A stretch of 13,471 nt of DNA from Lachnospiraceae bacterium UBA3401 (GTDB taxonomy: Bacteria > Bacillota > Clostridia > Lachnospirales > Lachnospiraceae): NCBI GenBank assembly GCA_002358575.1, contig DEPD01000074.1, positions 1 to 13,471 of the forward strand, written 5' to 3'. Of this stretch, positions 1 through 6,246 are shown piece after piece (within the stretch, counting starts at the first letter, position 1; each line of letters starts with the position of its first letter). The notes under the pieces are model-generated. The model was not told the origin of the DNA, searched no databases, and saw only the letters and a program-made list of their open reading frames with translations. The translations under genes and the position numbers were made by a program.

Positions 1-132
1 GTTACAGTTCAGCCTAGGACTTTGCACATTGCTGCAAAGTCCGTAAGTAAACATGGGGCTAAGACGCGTCAAGCCATCGCAAAGTGATTTTGCATGGCTT
101 GATGCATTACAGTTCGGCAAGGCTGAATTATA
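1..132. repeat. Folded repeat-like intergenic element with three hairpins
   Basis: This non-coding stretch is almost entirely inverted repeats. GGACTTTGCA (17-26) pairs perfectly with TGCAAAGTCC (33-42) around a 6-nt loop. Positions 66-77 pair with 94-105 (12 bp with one G-U), with GCAAA (79-83) and TTTGC (89-93) stacked inside. TACAGTTCGGC (108-118) pairs with 122-132 with one mismatch and two G-U pairs. The word TTACAGTTC occurs at 2-10 and again at 107-115, and TTCAGCC (8-14) is complementary to GGCTGAA (121-127), so the two ends could also close the element. It may continue to the left of the window. This resembles a dispersed palindromic intergenic repeat or the structured end of a non-autonomous element; a folded RNA is an alternative. 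The structure is seen; the family is not recognised. Confidence 0.55.
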
Positions 133-390
133 CATTTTTCTCAATTTGTATGCAAAACATATTGCTGTTTATACCCATAATGCATGAATAATAAACAATA
201 ATATCTAAATCAATCCTACAGATGTTGCAATACAAAGTCAAGTTTTTTATGAATTTCATATTGATAATTTGCAAAAAATATGCTACGCTATATACATACA
301 CGAGCAATGTGTATTTTATTTTGCACCAATATTATTTACTGGGCAGTGTCGTTTACCCGTATCCAAATAACAAAAAGGAATGATCAGGGT
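133..390. other. AT-rich leader region with no gene
   Basis: No credible coding region is seen here. An open frame extends upstream from 391 to 280, but its first codons would lie inside the candidate -10 region and have no ribosome binding site. The stretch is very AT-rich. It holds a palindrome (248-260), a candidate promoter (261-289) and, in the presumed 5' untranslated region, a small inverted repeat ATACAC (296-301) / GTGTAT (309-314). Nothing else stands out. Confidence 0.5.
248..289 (+). promoter_or_regulatory. Candidate promoter with abutting palindromic operator
   Basis: A -35-like TTGATA (261-266) is followed by a 17-nt spacer and an extended -10-like TGC-TACGCT (281-289; hexamer 284-289). 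The -10 hexamer itself is poor (3 of 6), so the call leans on the TGn extension and the exact spacing. Directly upstream is a perfect 6+1+6 palindrome, TATGAATTTCATA (248-260), which touches the -35 and could be an operator. The start point would be near 296, about 95 nt before the first small gene. Inference only. Confidence 0.35.
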
Positions 391-597
391 ATGAAATCTT
401 TTCATAAATACAGCGTACTAGAATGTGAGCAGATTGAAAAAATACGAAAGATTGGCGAATTGTATGGAAACTCTCCCGAGTTAAAAAATGCCTGTAAAGA
501 AGCCTATCAGTTGTATCGTTCTGGTAAAATTTCAGCAGATTGCTATGGAAAAATCTATTCTGATGCATTTGACAATTATTTAAAAATAAATGTTTAG
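391..597 (+). CDS. Small protein of unknown function (68 aa)
   Basis: I do not recognise this protein. It is 68 residues, mostly polar and predicted helical by eye, with three Cys (residues 12, 35, 51) that do not form a metal-binding pattern, and no signal peptide or membrane segment. The ATG at 391 is preferred because AAGGA (375-379) lies 11 nt upstream. The longer frame starting at 280 would begin within the presumed promoter. The centre (roughly residues 28-45) has the look of a soluble helical hairpin. A second small gene follows 106 nt downstream on the same strand, so the two may be co-expressed. No homology can be claimed; it could be a lineage-restricted gene or a chance frame, though the start signal and sensible composition favour a real gene. 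Confidence 0.5.
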   Translation: MKSFHKYSVLECEQIEKIRKIGELYGNSPELKNACKEAYQLYRSGKISADCYGKIYSDAFDNYLKINV

Positions 598-703
598 TTC
601 TAATATCTACCTTTTGTCTCTTATATTTCACACTTTTTCAACTCAATAAATTAATGTTTATCACCACCGCAATGTACAAATATTGCATTATAGAGGTTTC
701 CTT

Positions 704-904
704 ATGAGAGCAACGAAAACGACAAAACATGTAAAAATTGACACAATGCGTATGAAAGATATCATTTCGCAACTTGCGGATATTATCTACCTTCTTTGCA
801 ATGCGAAGGAGAACAATATCACAACAATTCTTGATCAGTTCACAAATATTACACAGGAAGAACTTGACAGCCTAAACATATTTTTTCCTCCTGACAACAA
901 TTGA
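704..904 (+). CDS. Small protein of unknown function (66 aa)
   Basis: I do not recognise this protein. It is 66 residues with a basic N-terminus (several Lys/Arg/Thr in residues 1-18), a hydrophobic helix around residues 19-33 that is too short and too interrupted by polar residues for a confident membrane span, and an acidic C-terminus ending in FFPPDNN. The ATG at 704 is chosen because AGAGG (692-696) sits 7 nt upstream; a TTG at 683 would lie upstream of that site. An inverted repeat GCAAT (669-673) / ATTGC (682-686) lies just ahead of the ribosome binding site and could affect its access. The pair 391-597 and 704-904 is an isolated plus-strand unit between non-coding folded elements. Function unknown. 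Confidence 0.55.
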   Translation: MRATKTTKHVKIDTMRMKDIISQLADIIYLLCNAKENNITTILDQFTNITQEELDSLNIFFPPDNN

Positions 905-944
905 TTCGAGAAACTTTATTTATAAAAATCAAACAAATTAAAAA

Positions 945-1023
945 CCTCAAATGTTATGATAATGTTCATAGCTGCCAGCAAATTTATCTTGCACAGCTTG
1001 AAAACTCCATATAACATTTGAGG
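945..1023. terminator. Long nested hairpin, probable bidirectional terminator
   Basis: CCTCAAATGTTAT (945-957) is perfectly complementary to ATAACATTTGAGG (1011-1023). The 53 nt between them fold further: TTCA (965-968)/TGAA (999-1002), AGCTG (970-974)/CAGCT (994-998), GCAA (978-981)/TTGC (989-992), leaving a small loop at 982-988. The hairpin lies between two convergent genes. It is followed by TTTTT on the minus strand and CTTTT on the plus strand, so it could stop transcription both ways. The arm is unusually long for a simple terminator. The 9-mer AAATTAAAA flanks it on both sides (935-943 and 1029-1037), so a small inserted element or a structured small RNA are alternatives. Confidence 0.5.
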
Positions 1024-1094
1024 CTTTTAAATTAAAATGGACCAACTATCATTTGTGTATCGAAATAATTTCTTAAAACTATCTACGTGACATA

Positions 1095-1700
1095 TTAATA
1101 TAAACTAATGCCAGAAGCATAGCCATCAATTACATAATATGCCATATTTTCATCAAGTTTTATGTACACTTCAATATTTTTAATATTGTCTGCCTTATTT
1201 CCCTCTTCAGCATATGCTGCCTTTACTTTATCAATCAGAGAACTCATTGTCAGATCTTCTCTTCCACCAATCTGTAAAACTACTTTCTCGGAAGTTGCTG
1301 CTTTCGTAGTCTTAGTTGTTGTCTTCGGCTCTTTCTCAACCTTTGCAGTTGTCTTTGTCTCCTTCTTTGCTGCAGTTGTTTTTGTCTCTTTCTTCGCCTC
1401 TGTTTTTCCTTCTTCGCTTGCGCTCTCTTCTGCTTGAACTTCCACAGCCTCTGCCTCTACTGCTGCAGCTTCTGCCTTTGTCTCAGTTGTAGCTGCCTTT
1501 GCTGCGCTAACTGATTTCTTCTCTGCCGGTTTTTTCGTTGTTGTTTTCTTCTCTACTGATTTTCTCACTTCTAACCTCTCCTGCTCTAAATCCTCTAATT
1601 TTATTTGCCCCAAAACCATATTTCCTGATTCCATCTTTTGTTCTGCAACAGAATCCTCTTTTGAAACATTTTTACGTTTTGAACTGCCAATGACTTTCAT
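1095..1700 (-). CDS. DUF6465 protein with histone-H1-like Lys/Ala-rich body
   Basis: The 201-residue product has two parts. Residues about 1-137 are low-complexity and rich in Lys, Ala, Thr and Glu, with a near-tandem copy of KKETKTTA (103-110 and 112-119). The C-terminal 60 or so residues form a compact domain (VVLQIGGRE near 140-148, then an alpha helix, then IEVYIKLDE and YYVIDG) that I match to the DUF6465 family common in Lachnospiraceae. No signal peptide or membrane span is present. The start is supported by AGGAGG (complement of 1709-1714) 8 nt upstream, and a good promoter lies at 1777-1805. The alternating Lys/Ala/Glu body resembles bacterial H1-like DNA-associated proteins, but it is less purely basic because of many Glu residues, so DNA binding is only a guess. 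The family assignment is fairly sure; the function is unknown. Confidence 0.85.
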   Translation of the reverse strand: MKVIGSSKRKNVSKEDSVAEQKMESGNMVLGQIKLEDLEQERLEVRKSVEKKTTTKKPAEKKSVSAAKAATTETKAEAAAVEAEAVEVQAEESASEEGKTEAKKETKTTAAKKETKTTAKVEKEPKTTTKTTKAATSEKVVLQIGGREDLTMSSLIDKVKAAYAEEGNKADNIKNIEVYIKLDENMAYYVIDGYASGISLY

Positions 1701-1719
1701 AATGCACTCCTCCTATTGC

Positions 1720-1745
1720 ACCTGCATCTGTCAGAAAACGCAGGT
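1720..1745 (-). promoter_or_regulatory. Small inverted repeat in the DUF6465 gene leader
   Basis: ACCTGC (1720-1725) and GCAGGT (1740-1745) can pair around a 14-nt loop in the 5' untranslated region, just ahead of the AGGAGG of the DUF6465 gene. The loop and one arm share the word CCTGCATCTGTCAGAAAAC (1721-1739) with a near copy in the hairpin at 2206-2223. A leader control element is possible but unproven. Confidence 0.3.
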
Positions 1746-1776
1746 TTTGAAATAATGCAGAATTACATGCACTAAT

Positions 1777-1805
1777 AGGATATCACATTAATCGACTTAT
1801 TTCAA
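1777..1805 (-). promoter_or_regulatory. Sigma-A-type promoter of the DUF6465 gene
   Basis: On the minus strand, TTGAAA (complement of 1800-1805) is followed by exactly 17 nt and then TATCCT (complement of 1777-1782), preceded by an extended -10 TG (TGA-TATCCT). Transcription should begin near 1770 and give a leader of about 70 nt before the ATG at 1700. Confidence 0.7.
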
Positions 1806-1880
1806 TTTATTTACATAAATTTTATGAATAAATTTTATAAATTTACGAATTTTATGCCCACATTCTAAAAAAGTACCAAT

Positions 1881-1907
1881 AAAAGCAGTTTTTTCCTGTA
1901 TGCTTTT
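1881..1907. promoter_or_regulatory. Inverted repeat upstream of the DUF378 gene
   Basis: AAAAGCA (1881-1887) and TGCTTTT (1901-1907) form a perfect 7-bp inverted repeat with a 13-nt spacer, about 40 nt before the DUF378 start. It could be an operator or a leader hairpin. I could not find a convincing -35/-10 pair for this gene, so its promoter is unassigned. Confidence 0.25.
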
Positions 1908-1945
1908 CATAGAAATGTCAATACTATTTCTGAGGAGGCGAAAAT

Positions 1946-2161
1946 ATGGGTAATAAATTTATTGATGGTATCGCACTGACAATTGCCATTATCGGTGCTG
2001 TGAACTGGGGATTGATTGGTTTCTTTGACTTCAATCTTGTCGCTGCCATCTTTGGCAGCATGACTTGGCTCTCCAGAATTATCTACGCACTTGTAGGTGT
2101 ATGCGGTCTCTATCTGGTATGTTTCTATATGAGACTTGGTAATTCTACTTCAGAAGCATAA
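1946..2161 (+). CDS. DUF378 family small membrane protein
   Basis: The 71-residue protein matches the DUF378 (YuzA-like) family: an N-terminal hydrophobic helix (about residues 7-28) containing the typical AVNWGLIG motif, a short FDFNLVAAIFG loop, and a second membrane helix (about 43-63). It should be an integral membrane protein with two spans; its biochemical role is not known for the family. The start is well supported by GGAGG (1934-1938) 7 nt upstream. It is a single plus-strand gene, divergent from the DUF6465 gene and convergent with hflC, and is followed by a strong hairpin. Length is normal for the family. Confidence 0.85.
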   Translation: MGNKFIDGIALTIAIIGAVNWGLIGFFDFNLVAAIFGSMTWLSRIIYALVGVCGLYLVCFYMRLGNSTSEA

Positions 2162-2173
2162 ACCAAACACCAT

Positions 2174-2213
2174 GATGCAGGCGCATACAATGACTTTTGT
2201 ATGTGCCTGTATC
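2174..2213. terminator. Strong hairpin between convergent genes
   Basis: Positions 2174-2190 pair with 2197-2213 (17 bp including G-U pairs) around the 6-nt loop TGACTT, between the stop codons of the DUF378 gene (plus) and hflC (minus). The stem is strong, but neither side has a clean U-tract, so it may work as a transcript-end stabiliser as well as, or instead of, an intrinsic terminator. Confidence 0.55.
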
Positions 2214-2215
2214 TG

Positions 2216-3085
2216 TCAAAAACTATAAAATATCTGTGTAATTGGCGAATCCTTATCTAATATAATCGTTTTATTGCCACCCCGAATCGAGCTTTTCACT
2301 GCATCAAGACTTCTGGTAAATCGATAAAAATCAGCCTTTTGCTCCCCGTCATACGCATTGGCAATCTCTCTCATATATTCCGCTTCACCTTCTGCCTTCA
2401 AAATCTCAGCGTTCATCTCCGCCTCAGAAATCATCACGGTTGTCTCTTTGTCCGTAGTATTTTTTATCTTCTGCGCATCAGAATTGCCCTCTGCTGTATA
2501 GGTGGCTGCAATATTTTCTCGCTCGGAAATCATTCTCTCAAACACAGCGTTTTTATTATCTTCTGGTAAATCAAGCAATTTAATTTCCACTGTTGTAATC
2601 TCGATTCCATATTGATGGATTCCTGTGACATTCTCCATAATTAAATTGGTCAACTTCTGCCCTCTGGCAGCGATAATATCCGATTGTGTCATGCTGCTAA
2701 TCACATTTTTAATAGAATTATACACTGCGACATTAATTCTTCCCTCCGCGTTCTGTTCTGAAGTATTTAATGTCTGTGCAAAGACTTTCGGATCAATTAC
2801 ACGCCACAGAACAAAACTGTCCACAATCATTGACTTTTTATCCTGCGTAATGACATCGGACTTTGCAATATCATAGAGCAATAGCTCCTTTGTGACAGTA
2901 TCCTTTTCTTGGATAAATGGTATCTTAAAGTAAAGCCCTGAATCTGATATGACCCTTTCAATTCTTCCAAATTCCCGCACCAGACCATATTGATTTTCTC
3001 GAATCACAAATGCTGAATTGACCAAAACCACCAACACCGCTATCAAAATAACGACTCCGAACGCACTTCCCAGTTTTTTCTTCAT
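2216..3085 (-). CDS. hflC: HflC, SPFH-family modulator of FtsH protease
   Basis: HflC forms, with HflK, a large membrane-anchored SPFH complex that surrounds the membrane protease FtsH and limits its access to substrates (known for the family). The 289-residue product has one N-terminal membrane span (about 8-25), then the SPFH domain beginning with the NQYGLVREFG motif and continuing through LWRVIDP, a charged coiled-coil segment rich in Glu/Lys/Ala (about 185-245), and the characteristic ADFYRFTRSLDA motif near the C-terminus. A second ATG six bases upstream (3091) is also open, but AGGAG (complement of 3093-3097) is 7 nt from the ATG at 3085 and only 1 nt from the other, so 3085 is preferred. 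It lies 26 nt after hflK in the same operon. Confidence 0.93.
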   Translation of the reverse strand: MKKKLGSAFGVVILIAVLVVLVNSAFVIRENQYGLVREFGRIERVISDSGLYFKIPFIQEKDTVTKELLLYDIAKSDVITQDKKSMIVDSFVLWRVIDPKVFAQTLNTSEQNAEGRINVAVYNSIKNVISSMTQSDIIAARGQKLTNLIMENVTGIHQYGIEITTVEIKLLDLPEDNKNAVFERMISERENIAATYTAEGNSDAQKIKNTTDKETTVMISEAEMNAEILKAEGEAEYMREIANAYDGEQKADFYRFTRSLDAVKSSIRGGNKTIILDKDSPITQIFYSF

Positions 3086-3111
3086 GTTCATTCTCCTGTC
3101 TTTTAAAACAA

Positions 3112-4173
3112 TTACTCTTCCTGCGCATATGATGCTTCTTGAGAGGTCGCAGAATTATTGTTGGTGATATCCTCCAATTGAAGTTCATCAAGATACAATG
3201 TTTTATTTAGGTTTCCGCTTCCATCATCAATAATCAGCTTAACTCCTGGAAGCACATCTTCCATCGCTTCATAGAACATTCTCTGTTTTGTAAGCAGCGG
3301 GTTCTTCTCATACTCGGCATACATCTCATTAAATCTGGATGCCTGCGCAACACCTTCATTCACTCTCTCCTGCTTTGATGCCTCTGCTGCCTGCAAAATT
3401 TGGTCTGCCTTAGCACTTGCCTCAGGAATTTTTTGATTTCTATATTTATTGGCATTGTTAATCGCAGTTTCTTTGCCTTGCTTTGCAGTCTCAACAGCCT
3501 TAAATGCCTCTATAACAGCCTCTGTAGGCGGTTCAGCATCCTGCATTGAAATATTGACAAGCATTAGTCCGATATCCTGCTCTTCAAGTTTTTCTATAAT
3601 CATATCTTTTATTTCTGCCTGTATCTTGCTCTTCCCAGTGGTGATCACGTCATCTACTGCATAGTTGCTAATAATATTGCGAATACACGACTGTGCAATG
3701 TTCTTGAGAATCTCTTTGGGCTGCTGTGAATGATACAGATATTTTATAGGATCAGATACCTTGTACTCCACATAAAAGTCCACATTTACAAAATTAAAAT
3801 CAGAGGTAATCATCAGTGACTCATCATCAATCTGTTCCTGACTGGCACTGTCCTCGCTGTCAGGGCGATATCCAATTGGGAACCCCAGAATCGTTGTGTT
3901 TACCTTTGTCACTCTCTGCACAAAAGGCACCTTAAAATGCAATCCAGATGTCACAACATTTCCTGCACTGCCAAACGTTGTGACCACGCCTTGTTCCTGC
4001 TCGCCAATAGAATAAACAGATTCCAGCAGGAGCACTGCAAGCACTAACAAGATAGCGACTATTGTCGTTATCCTGCGGATAGAATCTTTCCATTCATTTT
4101 CAGATCTTCTGTTTTGTGTCCCTCTGCTTTCCTGGTCATTTCCAGGATTAAATTCCCTATAGTTTTCTGCCAT
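3112..4173 (-). CDS. hflK: HflK, SPFH-family modulator of FtsH protease
   Basis: Partner of HflC in the FtsH-regulating membrane complex. The 353-residue protein has a short polar N-terminus rich in Gly, Asn, Arg and Glu (1-30), one membrane span (about 34-56), an SPFH domain starting at GEQEQGVVTTFG (57-68) with the GLHFKVPF motif at 77-84, a coiled-coil region of Ala/Glu/Lys helices (about 220-300), and a C-terminal segment with the LPGVKLIIDD motif. An acidic Ser/Glu-rich tail ends it. AAGGAG (complement of 4179-4184) is well placed for the ATG. It sits 26 nt downstream of pepD and 26 nt upstream of hflC, so the three are very probably one transcript. No ftsH gene is in the window. Confidence 0.93.
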   Translation of the reverse strand: MAENYREFNPGNDQESRGTQNRRSENEWKDSIRRITTIVAILLVLAVLLLESVYSIGEQEQGVVTTFGSAGNVVTSGLHFKVPFVQRVTKVNTTILGFPIGYRPDSEDSASQEQIDDESLMITSDFNFVNVDFYVEYKVSDPIKYLYHSQQPKEILKNIAQSCIRNIISNYAVDDVITTGKSKIQAEIKDMIIEKLEEQDIGLMLVNISMQDAEPPTEAVIEAFKAVETAKQGKETAINNANKYRNQKIPEASAKADQILQAAEASKQERVNEGVAQASRFNEMYAEYEKNPLLTKQRMFYEAMEDVLPGVKLIIDDGSGNLNKTLYLDELQLEDITNNNSATSQEASYAQEE

Positions 4174-4199
4174 TTTTTCTCCTTTGATGTATACTATTC

Positions 4200-5648
4200 C
4201 TACTTTTGTTTCAATATCTCAAGCAAATACTCCCACATTCTAGCCGCCGATGAAATGCTCAGCCGTTCTTTTGTAGTATGAATATCATAAATATTCGGAC
4301 CGTAAGATACACAGTCAAGCCCTGGAATCTTTGAAATCATAATCCCACACTCAAGTCCAGCGTGCAGCGCCTCCACTTTTGCTTCCTTCCCAAACATCTC
4401 TTGATAAATGCGCATCATATCCGCTCTTAATTTGGAATCCGGGTCAAACTGCCAACCTGGATATACGCCGTGTGTCTCTGTATAGCCTCCCAACAGTTTT
4501 GTCAGAGTATCCACCTGAAGAAAAACCTTGTGTTTTGCGGTCTCTATGGCACTTCTAATCGCAGTGCTTGCCACAACTTCTGTGTTCGTGGTTTTTAATA
4601 TTCCAACATTTAAAGAAGTCTCAACCAATCCCTCTATATCAGCACTCATTGCCATCACGCCGTTTGGCAGAAGCGTTAGAAAAGACAGTATCCGCTGTGT
4701 ACTCTCTGCATCAAACAAATATTCTGAGATTGTATTTGTTTCTCTCACGCGGAGAAACAAATCTTTTTCCTTGGATTTCTTTTCGTTCTGCTCCTCTTTT
4801 TCAATCCGATTTACTTCTTTGACAAAGTACTTTTTTGCGTTAGCAGCCAGCCTTACAACTGCGCACGCCTCCCGTGGAATGGCATTATCCTTCTCCCCAC
4901 CAGTTATCTGTACAAGTTGAAATGGCACTTTTTCCTGTATCTGTTTTAAGGTAATTCCCAACAGTTTAATTGCATTGGTATGCTCCTTGTTGATTTCCGT
5001 ACCAGAATGACCGCCCAGCAAACCTCCTGCTCTAATTTCCAGACAAATTCCTCCCGAACCTACTTCCATTTTCACTGGTATATGACAGTCTGTTCTCATT
5101 CCGCCTGCGCAACTCGTTAAAAGAATCCCTTCCTCCTCAGAATCAATATTCAGCATTCTCTTTGCTTTTAGTATAGAAAGGTCAATCGCGGTTGCCCCCT
5201 CCATACCAATCTCCTCGTCGGTCGTTATTACAGCCTCTATACGCGGATGCGCAATGTCCTGTGAATCAAGAAGCGCCAGTATATAAGCAACAGCAATTCC
5301 GTCATCACCGCCAAGACTTGTTCCTTCCGCATAGATATCATCACCGTCTACAGCCAGCTTTAAGGCATCGTTTTCCAAATCTATCTGTGCGTCATTTGTT
5401 TTCACGGCAACCATATCCATATGTCCTTGCAAAATAATTGGTGCAACCTCCTCATATCCCCCAGTTGCCTCCTTTACAATAATCACATTATTGCTTGCAT
5501 CTCTAATATGAAACAGTCCTCTTTCCGTTGCAAAATTAGCAAGATAACTGCTAATTTTATCCAGATTTCCCGAGCCATGCGGTATGCTGCAAATCTCCTC
5601 AAAATAGTAAAATACTTTCTCTGGTTTTAGACCTTCTAATACCCTCAT
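4200..5648 (-). CDS. pepD: Aminoacyl-histidine dipeptidase PepD (M20C)
   Basis: A cytosolic zinc-dependent dipeptidase of the M20C group that hydrolyses a broad range of Xaa-His and other dipeptides, in peptide and amino acid recycling. The 482-residue length is normal. Metal and catalytic residues are visible: GHMDMV (His76, Asp78), GGDDG (Asp115), TTDEEIG (Glu145/Glu146), NIDSEEE (Asp169) and DIHTTKE (His457), with HAGLECG at 429-435. The dimerisation/lid part lies between about 185 and 395. A Lys/Glu-rich insert is seen around 281-297. A TTG three codons upstream is open, but AGAGG touches that TTG directly and lies 9 nt from the ATG at 5648, so the ATG is preferred. First gene of the pepD-hflK-hflC unit. 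Confidence 0.93.
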   Translation of the reverse strand: MRVLEGLKPEKVFYYFEEICSIPHGSGNLDKISSYLANFATERGLFHIRDASNNVIIVKEATGGYEEVAPIILQGHMDMVAVKTNDAQIDLENDALKLAVDGDDIYAEGTSLGGDDGIAVAYILALLDSQDIAHPRIEAVITTDEEIGMEGATAIDLSILKAKRMLNIDSEEEGILLTSCAGGMRTDCHIPVKMEVGSGGICLEIRAGGLLGGHSGTEINKEHTNAIKLLGITLKQIQEKVPFQLVQITGGEKDNAIPREACAVVRLAANAKKYFVKEVNRIEKEEQNEKKSKEKDLFLRVRETNTISEYLFDAESTQRILSFLTLLPNGVMAMSADIEGLVETSLNVGILKTTNTEVVASTAIRSAIETAKHKVFLQVDTLTKLLGGYTETHGVYPGWQFDPDSKLRADMMRIYQEMFGKEAKVEALHAGLECGIMISKIPGLDCVSYGPNIYDIHTTKERLSISSAARMWEYLLEILKQK

Positions 5649-5678
5649 ATTCCACAACCTCTTTTTCTATTATTTACT

Positions 5679-5707
5679 ATAATATGCCTTTTTAGTGTAC
5701 GTTTCAT
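5679..5707 (-). promoter_or_regulatory. Candidate promoter of pepD-hflK-hflC
   Basis: On the minus strand, ATGAAA (complement of 5702-5707) is separated by 17 nt from TATTAT (complement of 5679-5684), in the 67-nt gap between luxS and pepD. The -10 is a 5 of 6 match and the -35 a 4 of 6 match. No terminator is seen after luxS, so read-through from luxS is also possible. Confidence 0.5.
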
Positions 5708-5715
5708 ACTTATTT

Positions 5716-6195
5716 TTATTTTGGATACACCAGTCTTGTCTCATCAATATGATACAGTACATTGTCCAGATATCTTTTCGCAAGATAATTTGCCATCCCA
5801 AGATTCATATCCAGATAATTGCCACAATCTTTTGGACTTGCACCCGGAACCTCATCTTTATAGTCTCTGATAAATTCATACAGCTCAATCATCAGCGGAA
5901 CAATATCCTTCGATTCATAATCCCCTGCAAGCAACAAATAAAAACCTGTGCGGCACCCCATAGGACCAAAATAGATTGTCTTACTACCATACTCTTTATG
6001 ATTTCTCAAAAAAGTCGCCGCCAGATGTTCAATTGTATGCACCTCAGCAGTATTCATAACTGGCTCCTCGTTCGGTGAAGTCATTCTAAGGTCAAATGTC
6101 GTAATTGTACTCTCCCCAACATTATCTTTTCTCGAAAGGTAAACTCCTGGCTGTAATTTGATGTGATCAATTGTAAAACTTGTTATCTTTTCCAT
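5716..6195 (-). CDS. luxS: S-ribosylhomocysteine lyase LuxS
   Basis: LuxS cleaves S-ribosylhomocysteine to homocysteine and 4,5-dihydroxy-2,3-pentanedione, the precursor of autoinducer-2, within the activated methyl cycle. The 159-residue protein is full length. The metal site is clear: HTIEH gives His53 and His57 with Glu56 as catalytic base, and Cys124 in the PKDCGNY motif is the third ligand; Cys81 in GPMGCRTGFY matches the conserved catalytic cysteine. An AAGGAGA ribosome binding site lies about 11 nt before the ATG. The 51-nt gap from the upstream gene carries a perfect 11-bp tandem repeat, and no SAM riboswitch fits in so short a leader. No pfs/mtnN or metabolic partner gene lies adjacent. 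Confidence 0.97.
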   Translation of the reverse strand: MEKITSFTIDHIKLQPGVYLSRKDNVGESTITTFDLRMTSPNEEPVMNTAEVHTIEHLAATFLRNHKEYGSKTIYFGPMGCRTGFYLLLAGDYESKDIVPLMIELYEFIRDYKDEVPGASPKDCGNYLDMNLGMANYLAKRYLDNVLYHIDETRLVYPK

Positions 6196-6214
6196 TGCAA
6201 TGAAATCTCCTTTT

Positions 6215-6236
6215 TCTTATCCAAATCTTATCCAAA
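6215..6236. repeat. Perfect 11-bp tandem repeat in luxS leader
   Basis: TCTTATCCAAA occurs twice without spacing (6215-6225 and 6226-6236), which reads TTTGGATAAGA twice on the coding strand of luxS. The unit is about one helical turn, so a protein could bind both copies on the same face. Slippage duplication is the simpler explanation. Confidence 0.6.
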
Positions 6237-6246
6237 AACAATATTA

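Noticed and set aside
280..390. Upstream extension of the first small gene
   Set aside because: Its start would lie within the candidate -10 region and lacks a ribosome binding site; the ATG at 391 has one.
1095..1437. Tandem repetitive DNA in the DUF6465 gene as a satellite or CRISPR
   Set aside because: The repeats are irregular, in frame and explained by Lys/Thr/Glu codon runs; there are no regular repeats and spacers.
4528..4920. Plus-strand frame inside pepD
   Set aside because: Antisense to a well-conserved enzyme gene with all active-site residues in place; hydrophobic composition is as expected from the complement of such a gene.
6196..6246. SAM or S-adenosylhomocysteine riboswitch or separate promoter ahead of luxS
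   Set aside because: The gap is only 51 nt, too short for those riboswitches, and the best -35/-10 pair would start transcription inside the ribosome binding site.
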